From Mycobacterium sp. PO1 (GTDB lineage: Bacteria; Actinomycetota; Actinomycetes; Mycobacteriales; Mycobacteriaceae), in assembly GCF_017312405.1 (NCBI RefSeq), contig NZ_BLTG01000021.1, positions 1 through 64,000 on the forward strand: DNA of 64,000 nucleotides, read 5' to 3'. Numbering within the stretch: the stretch's first letter is position 1; each line of letters begins with the position of its first letter. Of the stretch, positions 55,691 through 64,000 are shown in pieces. The notes under the pieces were generated by a model that saw nothing but the letters and a program-made list of their open reading frames with translations, was not told the origin of the DNA and ran no database searches. A program made the position numbers and the translations under genes.

Positions 55691-57172
55691 ATGACGACGA
55701 TCAGCAGCACTGATTACTGGATTGACCAGGCCAAACGACGGCTGAAGCCGACCCCGGTGACCATCCCGGGGATGGGCGCGGTGGAGAAGCGCCTGCTGGC
55801 GCACGATTTCAAGGAGATCACGCTGGCCGAGCCGCCGGCCGGCAGCGGTCTCAAGGCCGTCAAGGGCGACCAGGGCCTGCCGATCCTCGCCCACATGATC
55901 GAGATGTTCCGCGGCGGACCGGACTTCATCCTGCACCAGTACCGCAAGTGGGGCCCCATCTACTACTCGGGCTCGCAGGTGCTGCCCGCGGTGGGTGCGC
56001 TGGGACCCGACGCCACGCAGGCCGTCTTCTCCAACCGCAACAAGGACTTCTCACAACGCGCCTGGGATCCCGTGATCGGGCCGTTCTTCGAGGGCGGGCT
56101 CATGCTGCGCGACTTCGACGACCACATGTACCACCGCCGAATCATGCAGGAGGCATTCACCCGCAGCCGCCTCACCGGATACGTCGAGCACATCGACTCG
56201 GTGGCCTCCGCCGTGATCGCCCACGACTGGATCGCCGACGATCCTCGCTTCCTGTTCTATCCCAGCGTCAAGGAGCTGACCCTCGACATCGCCTCGGTGG
56301 TGTTCATGGGGCATCAGGCCGGTACCGACAAGGAACTGGTGACCACGGTCAACGAGGCATTCACCACCACCACGCGCGCGGGCAACGCCATCGTGCGTAA
56401 ACCGGTGCCGCCGCTGAGTTGGTGGCGCGGCATCAAGGCACGCCAGACGCTGGAGGATTACTTCAACGCGCGTATCGGCGAGAAGCGGCGCTCCGAGAGC
56501 ACCGACATGTTCAGCGTGCTGTGCCACGCGCAGGACGAGGACGGCCAGAGCTTCACCGACGACGACGTCGTCAGCCACATGATCTTCCTGATGATGGCTG
56601 CTCACGACACCTCGACGTCGACGCTGACCACGATGGCCTATCACCTCGCGGCCAACCCGCTGTGGCAGGAGAGGCTGCGCGAGGAGTCCGAGCGCATCGG
56701 CGACGGCCCACTGGACATCGAGGCGCTCGACAAGCTCGAGGCCTACGACCTGGTGATCAACGAGGCGTTGCGGATGCAGACCCCGCTGCCCTTCAACTTC
56801 CGCCAGGCCGTGCGCGACACCGACCTGCTGGGGTATTACATCCCCGAGGGCACCGCGATCATGACGTGGCCGGCGCTGAACCACCGCCTTCCCGAGTTGT
56901 GGACCGACCCGGAGAAGTTCGATCCCGAACGCTTCGCCGAACCGCGCAACGAGCACAAGAAGCACCGTTACGCGTTCGCCCCGTTCGGCGGCGGCGCGCA
57001 CAAGTGCATCGGCATGGTGTTCGGGCAGTTGGAGATCAAGACGGTCATGCACCGGCTGCTGCGCAAGTACCGCCTCGAGCTCACCCACCCGGGATATACG
57101 CCGCGCTACGACTACGGCGGCATGGCCGTCCCGGTCGACGGCATGCCCATCGTGCTGCGCCCGCTGCGCTGA
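55691..57172 (+). CDS. cyp136: Cytochrome P450 CYP136
   Basis: A 493-residue P450. The oxygen-activating I-helix reads MMAAHDTSTSTL, the K-helix ExxR is EALR, and the haem loop is FGGGAHKCIG with the thiolate Cys439. The closest match from memory and synteny is CYP136 (Rv3059), whose natural substrate is not well defined; sterol-like features have been noted for its group. ATG 55691 is chosen because GGAG lies seven bases upstream and the length then equals that of the tuberculosis protein. A TetR-controlled divergent promoter serves it. Confidence 0.93.
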   Translation: MTTISSTDYWIDQAKRRLKPTPVTIPGMGAVEKRLLAHDFKEITLAEPPAGSGLKAVKGDQGLPILAHMIEMFRGGPDFILHQYRKWGPIYYSGSQVLPAVGALGPDATQAVFSNRNKDFSQRAWDPVIGPFFEGGLMLRDFDDHMYHRRIMQEAFTRSRLTGYVEHIDSVASAVIAHDWIADDPRFLFYPSVKELTLDIASVVFMGHQAGTDKELVTTVNEAFTTTTRAGNAIVRKPVPPLSWWRGIKARQTLEDYFNARIGEKRRSESTDMFSVLCHAQDEDGQSFTDDDVVSHMIFLMMAAHDTSTSTLTTMAYHLAANPLWQERLREESERIGDGPLDIEALDKLEAYDLVINEALRMQTPLPFNFRQAVRDTDLLGYYIPEGTAIMTWPALNHRLPELWTDPEKFDPERFAEPRNEHKKHRYAFAPFGGGAHKCIGMVFGQLEIKTVMHRLLRKYRLELTHPGYTPRYDYGGMAVPVDGMPIVLRPLR

Positions 57173-57205
57173 GCGCTTCGGGGCGGGGGCGCTGCGGCGC
57201 GGATC

Positions 57206-57712
57206 TCAGGCCGACGCCAGCAACCGGTTCGCGCAGGCGATCACTGCTCGCAGGGCGGACTGGGTGGGGTCGGCTGACCAGCCCATCGCCCACTCGCTGC
57301 GGGTGCCGTCGCACCCCCGGATGAACGTCGCGGTGTGCTCACCGGCCGGGAGCTGGTGAAACGCGGTCATCTCGACGGCGATCCCCCGCTCGTAGAGCAT
57401 CGCGGTCAACGCCGCGACGGGGCCCGTCGCCGCGGCCTGGGAGGTGTCGATGGAGTCCCCCAGCGCCAACGTCGCCTGATAGGTGCGGGCCTGCGGCCCG
57501 ATGCGGCGGGCAGGGCGCTGCTCGTCGTCGCAGGACCACTGGCCCAATCGCACCGGTCCGGCCGTTGGTGCGTATTCGTCGACGAACTCGTCGAACGTCT
57601 TGGTGGCGGCATGCTCCCTAAGCGCACGCGGCATCGGATGGTCGATATGGGTCGCAAAAGGCATCACAGCGCGTGGTGCCGCACTGGCTGGGGAAGCGAT
57701 CAGAGAATTCAT
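57206..57712 (-). CDS. Stand-alone LeuA-type allosteric (regulatory) domain protein
   Basis: The 168-residue product resembles only the C-terminal leucine-binding domain of 2-isopropylmalate synthase: SQAAATGPVAALTAMLYERG, a beta strand with IAVEMTAFHQL, and the closing GWSADPTQSALRAVIACANRL. The catalytic TIM barrel is absent, and an N-terminal segment MPFATHIDHPMPRALREHA replaces it. It may bind leucine or another branched-chain product and act on LeuA or homocitrate-synthase-like enzymes by contact; this is inference. A leader-peptide-like frame and a strong hairpin lie upstream on the same strand. Confidence 0.7.
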   Translation of the reverse strand: MNSLIASPASAAPRAVMPFATHIDHPMPRALREHAATKTFDEFVDEYAPTAGPVRLGQWSCDDEQRPARRIGPQARTYQATLALGDSIDTSQAAATGPVAALTAMLYERGIAVEMTAFHQLPAGEHTATFIRGCDGTRSEWAMGWSADPTQSALRAVIACANRLLASA

Positions 57713-57756
57713 GGTGCCGGCCTTCGGATGAGGAAGTGACCGACGAAGTAGCGACG

Positions 57757-57799
57757 ACCCACAGCGAGGGGTCGGTCAGGATCAGACCCCGCTGCGGGT
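57757..57799 (-). promoter_or_regulatory. Attenuator-like hairpin before the LeuA-domain gene
   Basis: On the minus strand ACCCGCAGCGGGGTC pairs with the later GACCCCTCGCTGTGGGT through about 14 pairs with small bulges and an 11-base loop. It lies about 45 bases before the gene start and overlaps the end of a short frame (57782-57823). Position and strength fit a transcription attenuator. Confidence 0.5.
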
Positions 57800-57823
57800 T
57801 GCTACTACGAGTCGACTCGGCAC
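57782..57823 (-). CDS. Possible leader peptide MPSRLVVATRSGV
   Basis: A 13-codon frame starting at GTG 57823 reads through Leu-Val-Val-Ala and stops at TGA, with its last codons inside the hairpin at 57757-57799. Branched-chain leader peptides in actinobacteria have this kind of layout. GGAGG lies about 15 bases upstream, rather far, and the frame is open further upstream, so the start is unsure. Confidence 0.4.
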   Translation of the reverse strand: MPSRLVVATRSGV

Positions 57824-57906
57824 GGCAGCGATGCTACACCTCCGGGTGCCGGTGAGCGCAAACACATATCGCCGATGGGCTGGTGGCGGGATCGGGTTGT
57901 CACAAT

Positions 57907-58677
57907 GTGCCGGTGTCCTGGTCGCAAGCGGTGCTGCTGTTCGCGGCCGGAATCCTGGGTGGATTGACCGGAAGCATCGCCGGTCTCGCATCGGTGGCCA
58001 CCTACCCTGCGCTGCTCGCCATCGGACTGCCGCCGGTCACCGCCAACGTCACCAACACCGTGGCGCTGGTGTTCAACGGGGTCGGTTCGGTGGTGGGTTC
58101 GCGACCCGAACTGGCGGGTCAGGGCGCGTCTCTACGTCGCGTGCTGCCGGTGGCCGCGCTGGGCGGTGTAGTCGGTGCGGCACTGCTGCTGTCCACCCCG
58201 GCTGAGGGCTTCGAACGGCTCGTGCCGCTGTTGTTGGGGTTCGCCGCCGTGGCGATCCTGATCCCGGTACGGCCCACGCGCTATTCGCGGGTGTCCAGCC
58301 ACAACCGGCACACCGTGAAAGTCGCCGCCCAGGCGGTGGCGATCTTCGCCATCTGTATCTACGGCGGATACTTCGGCGCTGCCGCCGGGGTGCTGCTGCT
58401 GGCCTTGTTACTCCGGGTCGGCGACGAGCGGCTGGCCCACGCCAACGCGGCCAAGAACGTCATCCTCGGCGTCGCCAACAGCGTGGCCGCATTGATCTTC
58501 GCGGTGATCGCGCCGGTGCAGTGGGGCGCGGTCGCGGCGCTGGGCCTCGGCTGCCTGCTCGGTGCGCGCCTCGGTCCGGTCATCGTGCGTCACGCACCGG
58601 TGCGGCCGATGCGGTTCGCCATCGGGCTGGCAGGACTCGCGCTGGCGGTCAAGCTGGGGTGGGACGCCTACCGGTGA
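57907..58677 (+). CDS. TauE/SafE (TSUP) family membrane permease
   Basis: About 256 residues with seven to eight hydrophobic helices. The duplicated Gly-rich motifs GGLTGSIAGLASVATYPALLAIGLPPVTANVTNTVAL and GGYFGAAAGVLLLALLL ... HANAAKNVILGVANSVAAL are the TSUP hallmark. The family moves sulfite, sulfonates or organic anions out of the cell. The GTG at 57907 is chosen, with GGGATCGGG about ten bases upstream; GTG 57913 and 57883 are alternatives. No sulfur genes lie near it. Confidence 0.87.
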   Translation: MPVSWSQAVLLFAAGILGGLTGSIAGLASVATYPALLAIGLPPVTANVTNTVALVFNGVGSVVGSRPELAGQGASLRRVLPVAALGGVVGAALLLSTPAEGFERLVPLLLGFAAVAILIPVRPTRYSRVSSHNRHTVKVAAQAVAIFAICIYGGYFGAAAGVLLLALLLRVGDERLAHANAAKNVILGVANSVAALIFAVIAPVQWGAVAALGLGCLLGARLGPVIVRHAPVRPMRFAIGLAGLALAVKLGWDAYR

Positions 58678-58692
58678 CGGCCCGAACGCGGG

Positions 58693-59745
58693 TCACAGAA
58701 ACGGATTGTCGTCCCGGGTCACCCGAGTTCCCAGCTCGATCAGGTTGACCGCCGAGGCGTGCAGACGTTCGCCGGCTTCGGAGCTGGCCTGGCCGGCGAG
58801 GTAGCGCGACCACGTGCCCTCGATGACGATGGCCAGCTTGAAACACGCCATCGCCAGGTACCAGGTCAGCCGACCGGTGGGACGCCCGCCCGCATCCTGG
58901 TAGGCCTCGAGCAACTCCGCGCGGGTCGCCAGACCACCGAGCGCGCCCAGTTCGGCGCCGGCGTCGATCGGGTTCGGACCTTGCGGCCAGCAGATCAGGA
59001 TCCAGCCGAGGTCCAGCAGCGGGTCCCCGACCGTGCACATCTCCCAGTCGATGAACGCCGCGAGCTCGGGGACCTCACGACGCAGCAGCACGTTGTTCAG
59101 ATGGGCGTCGCCGTGCATGATGCCGGGCTCGGCGTCCGGGGGCCGGTTGGCCTCCAGCCACTCGGCCAGCGGGTGCACCGACGGGAACGACTCGGGTTCG
59201 TAGCGCTCGTGGCGGTAGCTGTCCAACAACCGCATGAATTGCGGAACCTGGCGCGCCAGAAAGGATCCCGGGCGTTTGAGCTCGGCGAGGGGACGGTCCT
59301 GCCACGCTACCCGGCCCAGCCGGGCCAGACTGGCCGCGTAGGACAAACCGACGCGATGTCGCATGCCGGCGTCCTGCACGTACGCGTCGTCGACGTCGGT
59401 GCCGGGGTTGAACCCGTCGACGGCCTCCATCAGGTAGAACACCACTCCGAGCACGTCGAGGTCCTCGCAGCCGGCGATCAGCTCCGGATGCGGCACATCG
59501 GAGCCGGCGAGTGTGCTCAGAACCGCGATCTCGCGGCGCATGGTGTTGTCGCTGGTCGGCCGGGGATGCTCGGGTGGGCGGCGCAGGACCATCGGCTGGC
59601 CGTCGACCCGCAGGCGCACGACGATGTTCTGCGAGCCACCGGTCAGCGGCTCGACATCGGTCACCGAATTGCCGATCCCGGTCCGTTGTACCCAGCGCTG
59701 CAATGCTTCCTGGTCGGTCTCGGTGAGCATCACGTCAATGGGCAT
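58693..59745 (-). CDS. Aminoglycoside phosphotransferase (APH)/ACAD10-type kinase-fold protein
   Basis: A 350-residue kinase-like protein. The nucleotide-binding part shows GGSQNIVVRLR and VLRRPPEHP, and the catalytic motif is MHGDAHLNNVL followed by FIDWEMCTVGDPLLDLGW, giving the Brenner Asp and the metal Asp. Despite the name, homologues of this length in mycobacteria are usually linked to fatty-acid or acyl-CoA metabolism (ACAD10-like) rather than antibiotic resistance. The ATG at 59745 has CAGGATGACGGG upstream. It lies 83 bases downstream of an SDR gene on the same strand. Confidence 0.87.
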   Translation of the reverse strand: MPIDVMLTETDQEALQRWVQRTGIGNSVTDVEPLTGGSQNIVVRLRVDGQPMVLRRPPEHPRPTSDNTMRREIAVLSTLAGSDVPHPELIAGCEDLDVLGVVFYLMEAVDGFNPGTDVDDAYVQDAGMRHRVGLSYAASLARLGRVAWQDRPLAELKRPGSFLARQVPQFMRLLDSYRHERYEPESFPSVHPLAEWLEANRPPDAEPGIMHGDAHLNNVLLRREVPELAAFIDWEMCTVGDPLLDLGWILICWPQGPNPIDAGAELGALGGLATRAELLEAYQDAGGRPTGRLTWYLAMACFKLAIVIEGTWSRYLAGQASSEAGERLHASAVNLIELGTRVTRDDNPFL

Positions 59746-59828
59746 CCCGTCATCCTGCCAGCGACTCCGACGTGGATGGCCCTGAACAGAGAACGTCCTC
59801 AGCGGCGACACCCACGCCGAATCACCGT

Positions 59829-60596
59829 TTACTTGGGGGCGAAGCGCTGTCCCGCGTCCAGCCGCAGACACTGTCCGTTGAGCATCGGGTTCTCCACGAT
59901 CGCCAGTGCGAGCTTGGCGTACTCCTCGGGCTTGCCGAGGCGTTTGGGGAACGCCGCATCCTTCGTCAGCATCGACACGTACTCATCCGGGATGCCCTCG
60001 GTCAGACCGGTGGCGAACAGGCTCGGCGCGATCGCCAGCGCGCGGATACCCAGGCTTCCCATGTCACGCGCCATGGTCAGGCACATCCCGGCGATCGCCG
60101 CCTTCGAGGCGGTGTAGGCGACCTGCCCGATCTGGCCCTCGAACGCCGCGATGGACGCGGTGTTGATGATGACGCCGCGCTCCTCGGCTGCCTCATCGAC
60201 GGGATCGTTCGTCGACATGTGCCATGCGGCCAGCCGGCTGATGTTGAAGGTGCCGATGAGGTTGAGGTCGATGCTCTTGCGGAACGAGTCGAGACTGTGC
60301 GGGCCGTCCTTCTTCAGGGTGCGTTCGGCGATCCCGCCGCCGGCGGTGGTGACCGCGATGTGCAGGCCTCCGAGAGCGTCGACGGCTGCGTTGAGCACGG
60401 TTTCGGTGCCCTCGAAGTCGGTGACGTCGACCTCGTGGAAAGTGCCACCGATCTCGGCGGCGACGTCCTTGCCGTTCGACTGGGGACGGTCCAGCACGGC
60501 GACGGCCGCGCCACGCTTGGCCAGCGCCTCCGCGGTCGCTCGACCGAACCCGGACGCGCCCCCGACGACGACGGCTTTCTTGCCCTCGATCTCCAT
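59829..60596 (-). CDS. SDR, 3-hydroxyacyl-CoA dehydrogenase type (HSD10-like)
   Basis: A 255-residue SDR with GGASGFGRATAEAL, TTAGGGIAERTL and the catalytic NTASIAAFEGQIGQVAYTASKAAI. The sequence around KAVVVGGASGFGRATAE and VGQVAYTASKAAIAGMCLTMARDM resembles type II 3-hydroxyacyl-CoA dehydrogenases of fatty acid or isoleucine breakdown. Asp at the end of the second strand (VLDRPQSNG) suits NAD. With the adjacent APH-type gene it forms a probable lipid-degradation unit. It is divergent from the molybdopterin oxidoreductase gene across a 141-base gap. Confidence 0.88.
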   Translation of the reverse strand: MEIEGKKAVVVGGASGFGRATAEALAKRGAAVAVLDRPQSNGKDVAAEIGGTFHEVDVTDFEGTETVLNAAVDALGGLHIAVTTAGGGIAERTLKKDGPHSLDSFRKSIDLNLIGTFNISRLAAWHMSTNDPVDEAAEERGVIINTASIAAFEGQIGQVAYTASKAAIAGMCLTMARDMGSLGIRALAIAPSLFATGLTEGIPDEYVSMLTKDAAFPKRLGKPEEYAKLALAIVENPMLNGQCLRLDAGQRFAPK

Positions 60597-60697
60597 CTAG
60601 CTCCCTTTCCGTGACTCTGCTGACGCTCTTCCAGGACTTCTCTGGACTTTCCAAACTGTGGTGGAACTGTAAAGCAACCTAGCGGATGACATAGTTC

Positions 60698-60716
60698 GGT
60701 AACCCTTTTGGGTACC
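60698..60716. promoter_or_regulatory. Near-palindrome in the SDR/oxidoreductase divergent promoter
   Basis: GGTAACCC-TTTT-GGGTACC is symmetric except for one extra base in the left arm. It lies 22 bases before the oxidoreductase start. It shares the GTAACCC half with the perfect palindrome before fixA (GTTACCC/GGGTAAC), so one regulator might serve both. Confidence 0.45.
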
Positions 60717-60737
60717 TCCCGGCGGTAACTTGGCGGC

Positions 60738-62357
60738 ATGAGCGCAGACGGCCCGCGCGCGGCGGGCGGCATCGCCGCAGCCGCAGTCGCCGTCGGTGTC
60801 GCGCAACTGCTCGCTGCCGCGTTCGGCCCGCAGGCCGATGTGCGTACCGCGGTCGGCTCTGCCGTCATCGAGCTGACCCCAGGCCCGGTCAAGGAGTGGG
60901 CGATCCAGCTGTTCGGCACCGCGAACAAGCTGGTTCTGTCGGTGGCCATCTTGGTGGTGATCGCGCTGCTCGCCGCGGTCGCCGGTCTCGCCGAACGCAA
61001 GCGCCGCCCGATCGGCAGCGCGATGATCGCGATCGCCGGTGTGGTCGGGTGCGCCGCGGTGCTCAGCCGTGCGCAGGGCTCCGCGGTGGACGTCATCCCG
61101 ACCATCGTCGGCGCAGTCTGCGGCATCGGGACTCTGCGGCTGCTGATCTCGGACCGGTTTGCCACCACCGGCGGAGCCGGTGAGAGTGGTGAAGCCGGCG
61201 GAGCCGGTGAGAGTGGTGAAACCAGCCCAGCCGGCAGAGCCGGTGAAAGTGCTGAAGACAGCGAGGCCGGGCCTCCCGACCGTGCGAAACGCCGGTCGCT
61301 GCTCACGCTGGGCCTGATCGGCGCCGGGGTCGCCAGCGGCGTCGCCGGGGCCGTCATCACCCGGCTGACCTCGTCGGTGGCCGGTGATCGACAGCAGTTC
61401 GCGCTGCCCGAGGTAGACGTGCCCGCTGCCCCGATTCCGCCGACGGTGCAACCGAAGAACGTCGACCTACCGTCGTTCGTCACCGCCAACCCCGACTTCT
61501 ACCGCATCGACACCGCGCTGACGGTGCCCCAGCTCAGCCGGGAGCAGTGGGAACTCAGAATTCACGGCATGGTCGATCGTGAGGTGACCTTCCGCTGGGG
61601 CGACCTGGACCGTTTCGAAGCCGTCGAGCAGGCCGTCACACTGACCTGCGTCTCCAATCCGGTGGGCGGCGAACTGATCTCGAATGCGGTGTGGACCGGT
61701 TACCGGGTGCGCGATCTGCTCGCCGAAGCCGGCGTCCGCGACGACGCCGACATGGTGCTGTCCCGGTCGATCGACGGCTGGACCGCCGGCACTCCGGTCG
61801 ACGCCCTCACCGGCGAGAAGGCGATGCTCGCCGTCGCGATGAACGGCGAACCGCTTCCCGTCGAGCACGGTTACCCGGCCCGCCTCGTCGTGCCGGGCCT
61901 CTACGGCTACGTGTCGGCCACCAAGTGGGTGATCGACATGGAGGTCACCCGTTTCGACAGCGCCGAGGCGTACTGGACGCGGCTGGGCTGGTCGGCCCGC
62001 GGCCCGATCAAGACCGAATCCCGCATCGACGTCCCACGCAGCGGCCAGGACGTACCCGCGGGCCAGGTGACGTTCGGCGGTGTCGCGTGGGCGCAGGACC
62101 GCGGGGTGCGTGCCGTCGAGGTCCGCGTCGACGGCCCGGACGGCGAGGGCCGCTGGCAGCAGGCCACGCTCGGTGCCGCGTACTCCGACGAGACGTGGCG
62201 GCTGTGGAGCCTCGACTGGGAGGCCCGGCAACCGGGACCGCACACGATCACCGTGCGCGCCACCGACAACACCGGTTACACGCAGACCTCCGAGCGGGCC
62301 GATCCGGTTCCCGACGGCGCGACGGGCTGGCATTCCGTCGATTTCGCCGTGACGTGA
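60738..62357 (+). CDS. Membrane-anchored molybdopterin-dependent oxidoreductase (sulfite oxidase family)
   Basis: The 539-residue protein has four N-terminal helices (about 11-30, 65-85, 93-110, 119-137), a Gly/Glu/Ser linker with a 27-base duplication (residues 145-162), a fifth helix (188-207) and then the sulfite-oxidase-type molybdopterin domain. The Mo ligand is Cys304 in [13 protein letters not shown]-terminal Mo-co dimerisation-type beta domain ends the protein. The catalytic part would sit outside the membrane. Tuberculosis Rv0218 has a similar plan. The electron acceptor and substrate are unknown. ATG 60738 is used. Confidence 0.88.
   Translation: MSADGPRAAGGIAAAAVAVGVAQLLAAAFGPQADVRTAVGSAVIELTPGPVKEWAIQLFGTANKLVLSVAILVVIALLAAVAGLAERKRRPIGSAMIAIAGVVGCAAVLSRAQGSAVDVIPTIVGAVCGIGTLRLLISDRFATTGGAGESGEAGGAGESGETSPAGRAGESAEDSEAGPPDRAKRRSLLTLGLIGAGVASGVAGAVITRLTSSVAGDRQQFALPEVDVPAAPIPPTVQPKNVDLPSFVTANPDFYRIDTALTVPQLSREQWELRIHGMVDREVTFRWGDLDRFEAVEQAVTLTCVSNPVGGELISNAVWTGYRVRDLLAEAGVRDDADMVLSRSIDGWTAGTPVDALTGEKAMLAVAMNGEPLPVEHGYPARLVVPGLYGYVSATKWVIDMEVTRFDSAEAYWTRLGWSARGPIKTESRIDVPRSGQDVPAGQVTFGGVAWAQDRGVRAVEVRVDGPDGEGRWQQATLGAAYSDETWRLWSLDWEARQPGPHTITVRATDNTGYTQTSERADPVPDGATGWHSVDFAVT
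61170..61223 (+). repeat. 27-bp in-frame duplication in the oxidoreductase linker
   Basis: Two adjacent copies code GGAGESGEA and GGAGESGET, followed by a decayed third copy ([11 protein letters not shown]). The repeat lies in the linker between membrane helices 4 and 5, so length changes should be tolerated. It may vary between strains. Confidence 0.75.
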
Positions 62358-62388
62358 CGCTGTCGGTGCGTCATGTCAGGCTGACGCC

Positions 62389-63927
62389 GTGTTGTTGCTA
62401 GAGGTTGCCCGTGCCTCCGCGGACGTCGCCGGCACGTCGGCTCGGCTGGCCAAGGTCGCGCGCATCGCCGATCTGCTGCGGCTCGCCGGGCCCGAGCCCC
62501 GCGAGGTCGCCGTCATCGTGTCGTGGTTGTCCGGTGAGCTGACCCAACGCCAGATCGGTGTCGGCTGGGCCGCACTGCGCACCGTCCCGGAACCCGCGAC
62601 GGTGCCGGTGCTGAAGGTGCTCGAGGTCGACGACAGGTTCGGCATGATCGGCGCGACCGCCGGGAAGGGCTCGCAGGCTCGCCGCGCCGAACTGCTGGCC
62701 GAACTGTTCGGTGCGGCCACCGATGTGGAACAGATGTTCCTGCGCCGCCTGCTCACCGGCGAACTGCGCCAGGGCGCCCTGGTCGGGGTGATGGCCGACG
62801 CGGTCGCCCGGGCCGCCGACCTGCGGGGTGCGGCGGTCCGTCGCGCCGCAATGCTCAGCGGCGACCTGCCGGCGGTGGCCGCCGCGGCGATGACCGACGG
62901 TGCGGCGGCGCTCGAGCGGTTCACGCTGCAGGTGGGCACCCCCGTGGGGCCCATGCTCGCGCAGACGGCGACCGGTGTCGGTGACGCTCTCGAGCGACTG
63001 GGCGGCACGGCCGTCTTCGAAGCCAAGCTCGACGGAGCCCGGGTCCAGATCCACCGCGACGGCCAGGCGGTGAGGATCTACACCCGCAGCCTCGACGACG
63101 TCACCGCACGGCTGCCCGAAATCGAGGCCGCCACCTTGGCCCTGCCGGTCAGCAGGCTGATCGCCGACGCCGAGGCGATCGCGTTACGCGCCGACGGCCG
63201 ACCCCACCGCTTCCAGGTCACCGCTTCGCGATTCGGCCGGCGCGGCGGCGTCGCGGCGGCCGACGCCCAGCAACTGTCGGTGTTCTTCTTCGACGTGTTG
63301 CACATCGACGGCCGGGATGTACTCGACCTACCCGCCGGTGATCGGCTCGCGTTACTCGACGCCGCGGTGCCCGCACCGCAGCGCGTCGACCGATTGACCA
63401 CCTCGGATACCGTTGCGGCCCAGCAGTTTCTGGACGCCACGCTCGCGGCCGGCCACGAGGGTGTGATGGCCAAGTCCCCCACTGCGCCGTACGAGGCCGG
63501 CCGCCGCGGCGCGGGCTGGCTGAAGGTCAAACCGGTGCACACGCTCGATCTCGTCGTTCTGGCTGTCGAATGGGGCTCGGGCCGGCGCACCGGCAGATTG
63601 TCCAACATCCACCTCGGCGCGCTGGACCCGGCGACCGGCAACTTCGTCATGCTGGGCAAGACCTTCAAGGGAATGACCGACGAGATTCTGGCCTGGCAGA
63701 CCGAGCGCTTCCTGAGCCTGGCCGACGGCCCCACCGACGGTTACGTCGTCTCGGTGCGTCCCGAGCAGGTGGTCGAGATCGCGTTCGACGGGATCCAAAC
63801 GTCGTCGCGCTACCCCGGGGGGATGGCGCTGCGGTTCGCCCGGGTGCTGCGCTACCGCGACGACAAACCCCCTTCCGAGGCCGACACCATCGACACGGTG
63901 CGCGCCATCTGGGAACGCGCCAACTGA
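62389..63927 (+). CDS. ligB: ATP-dependent DNA ligase LigB
   Basis: A 512-residue ATP-dependent ligase. An N-terminal helical DNA-binding domain (about 1-170) precedes the nucleotidyltransferase motif [11 protein letters not shown] with adenylated Lys213, and later motifs include [30 protein letters not shown] and GWLKVKPVH. Mycobacteria keep LigB as a non-essential ligase beside NAD-dependent LigA, and it corresponds to Rv3062. The start is GTG 62389, 31 bases after the oxidoreductase stop. It marks the right end of the syntenic block. Confidence 0.94.
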   Translation: MLLLEVARASADVAGTSARLAKVARIADLLRLAGPEPREVAVIVSWLSGELTQRQIGVGWAALRTVPEPATVPVLKVLEVDDRFGMIGATAGKGSQARRAELLAELFGAATDVEQMFLRRLLTGELRQGALVGVMADAVARAADLRGAAVRRAAMLSGDLPAVAAAAMTDGAAALERFTLQVGTPVGPMLAQTATGVGDALERLGGTAVFEAKLDGARVQIHRDGQAVRIYTRSLDDVTARLPEIEAATLALPVSRLIADAEAIALRADGRPHRFQVTASRFGRRGGVAAADAQQLSVFFFDVLHIDGRDVLDLPAGDRLALLDAAVPAPQRVDRLTTSDTVAAQQFLDATLAAGHEGVMAKSPTAPYEAGRRGAGWLKVKPVHTLDLVVLAVEWGSGRRTGRLSNIHLGALDPATGNFVMLGKTFKGMTDEILAWQTERFLSLADGPTDGYVVSVRPEQVVEIAFDGIQTSSRYPGGMALRFARVLRYRDDKPPSEADTIDTVRAIWERAN

Positions 63928-63978
63928 TCCGTCGCCGCGCTGGCATGATGTGGCTTTGCCCGACCACCTGGAGGTGCG

Positions 63979-64000
63979 GTGAACAGCAGTCACGGTTCGG
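63979..64000 (+). CDS. Start of an unidentified gene (partial)
   Basis: GTG at 63979 follows GGAGGTG by a few bases, a strong ribosome site, and opens VNSSHGS before the window ends. Too little is present to name it. It begins 51 bases after the ligB stop on the same strand. Confidence 0.5.

Noticed and set aside
58693..59745. Aminoglycoside resistance gene
   Set aside because: The APH fold is present, but length, neighbours (an HSD10-like SDR) and typical mycobacterial homologues point to acyl-CoA-related kinases, not drug resistance.

Overview
The window is high-GC actinobacterial DNA with the gene content of the family Mycobacteriaceae. Most of it follows the order I recall for Mycobacterium tuberculosis Rv3015c to Rv3062: a MetE-like protein, an LpqA-like lipoprotein, mnmA, iscS, an acyltransferase pair, fixA/fixB, the methylglucose lipopolysaccharide (MGLP) genes, TB22.2, echA17, an ABC/NUDIX pair, serB2, ctaD, fecB, adhC, nrdF2, nrdHIE, dinB2, cyp136 and ligB. 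Genes absent from that tuberculosis order (glucose-6-phosphate dehydrogenase, an alanine/glycine symporter, a MocR regulator, c-di-GMP and HD-domain proteins, a toxin locus) point to an environmental, rapidly growing Mycolicibacterium-type species. Gene names rest on recalled homology, since no database search was possible.

Layout. 1-8 kb: end of an HNH/13E12 protein, MetE-like protein, lipoprotein, tRNA thiolation genes mnmA-iscS, acyltransferases, and the electron transfer flavoprotein operon with a clear terminator and a palindromic upstream site. 8-20 kb: methylglucose polysaccharide genes (methyltransferase, GH57, GT4, acyltransferase), with zwf and an amino-acid symporter inserted, then TB22.2-like and two methyltransferase genes. 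20-31 kb: enoyl-CoA hydratase, NUDIX and ABC genes, MocR regulator, serB2, ctaD, fecB, adhC, nrdF2. 31-41 kb: FBP zinc-finger protein, monooxygenase, HD-GYP/LuxR protein, TetR, geranylgeranyl-reductase-type flavoprotein, GAF-EAL-PAS-GGDEF protein and a VOC protein.

41-44.4 kb is the accessory core. An EspC-like type VII secretion protein overlaps a 625-residue WXG-like protein whose C-terminus is an RNase A-type CdiA-CT toxin domain, followed by three CdiI_2-type immunity genes separated by toxin and immunity fragments. GC falls sharply here. The toxin frame breaks just before the predicted catalytic Thr-x-Tyr, and the third immunity copy has lost one base near its start, so this looks like a decaying polymorphic-toxin module array.

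44.4-64 kb: LysR-like/DUF5997 pair, SDR/MarR pair, nrdHIE, FMN reductase, TetR-dinB2, an AAA ATPase, SDR, TetR and CYP136, a stand-alone LeuA-type regulatory domain with a possible attenuator, a TauE/SafE permease, an APH-type kinase, an SDR, a membrane molybdopterin oxidoreductase and ligB. Two NrdR-type box pairs link nrdF2 and nrdHIE although they lie 19 kb apart. Several regulator genes have symmetric operator-like palindromes in the adjoining promoter gap.
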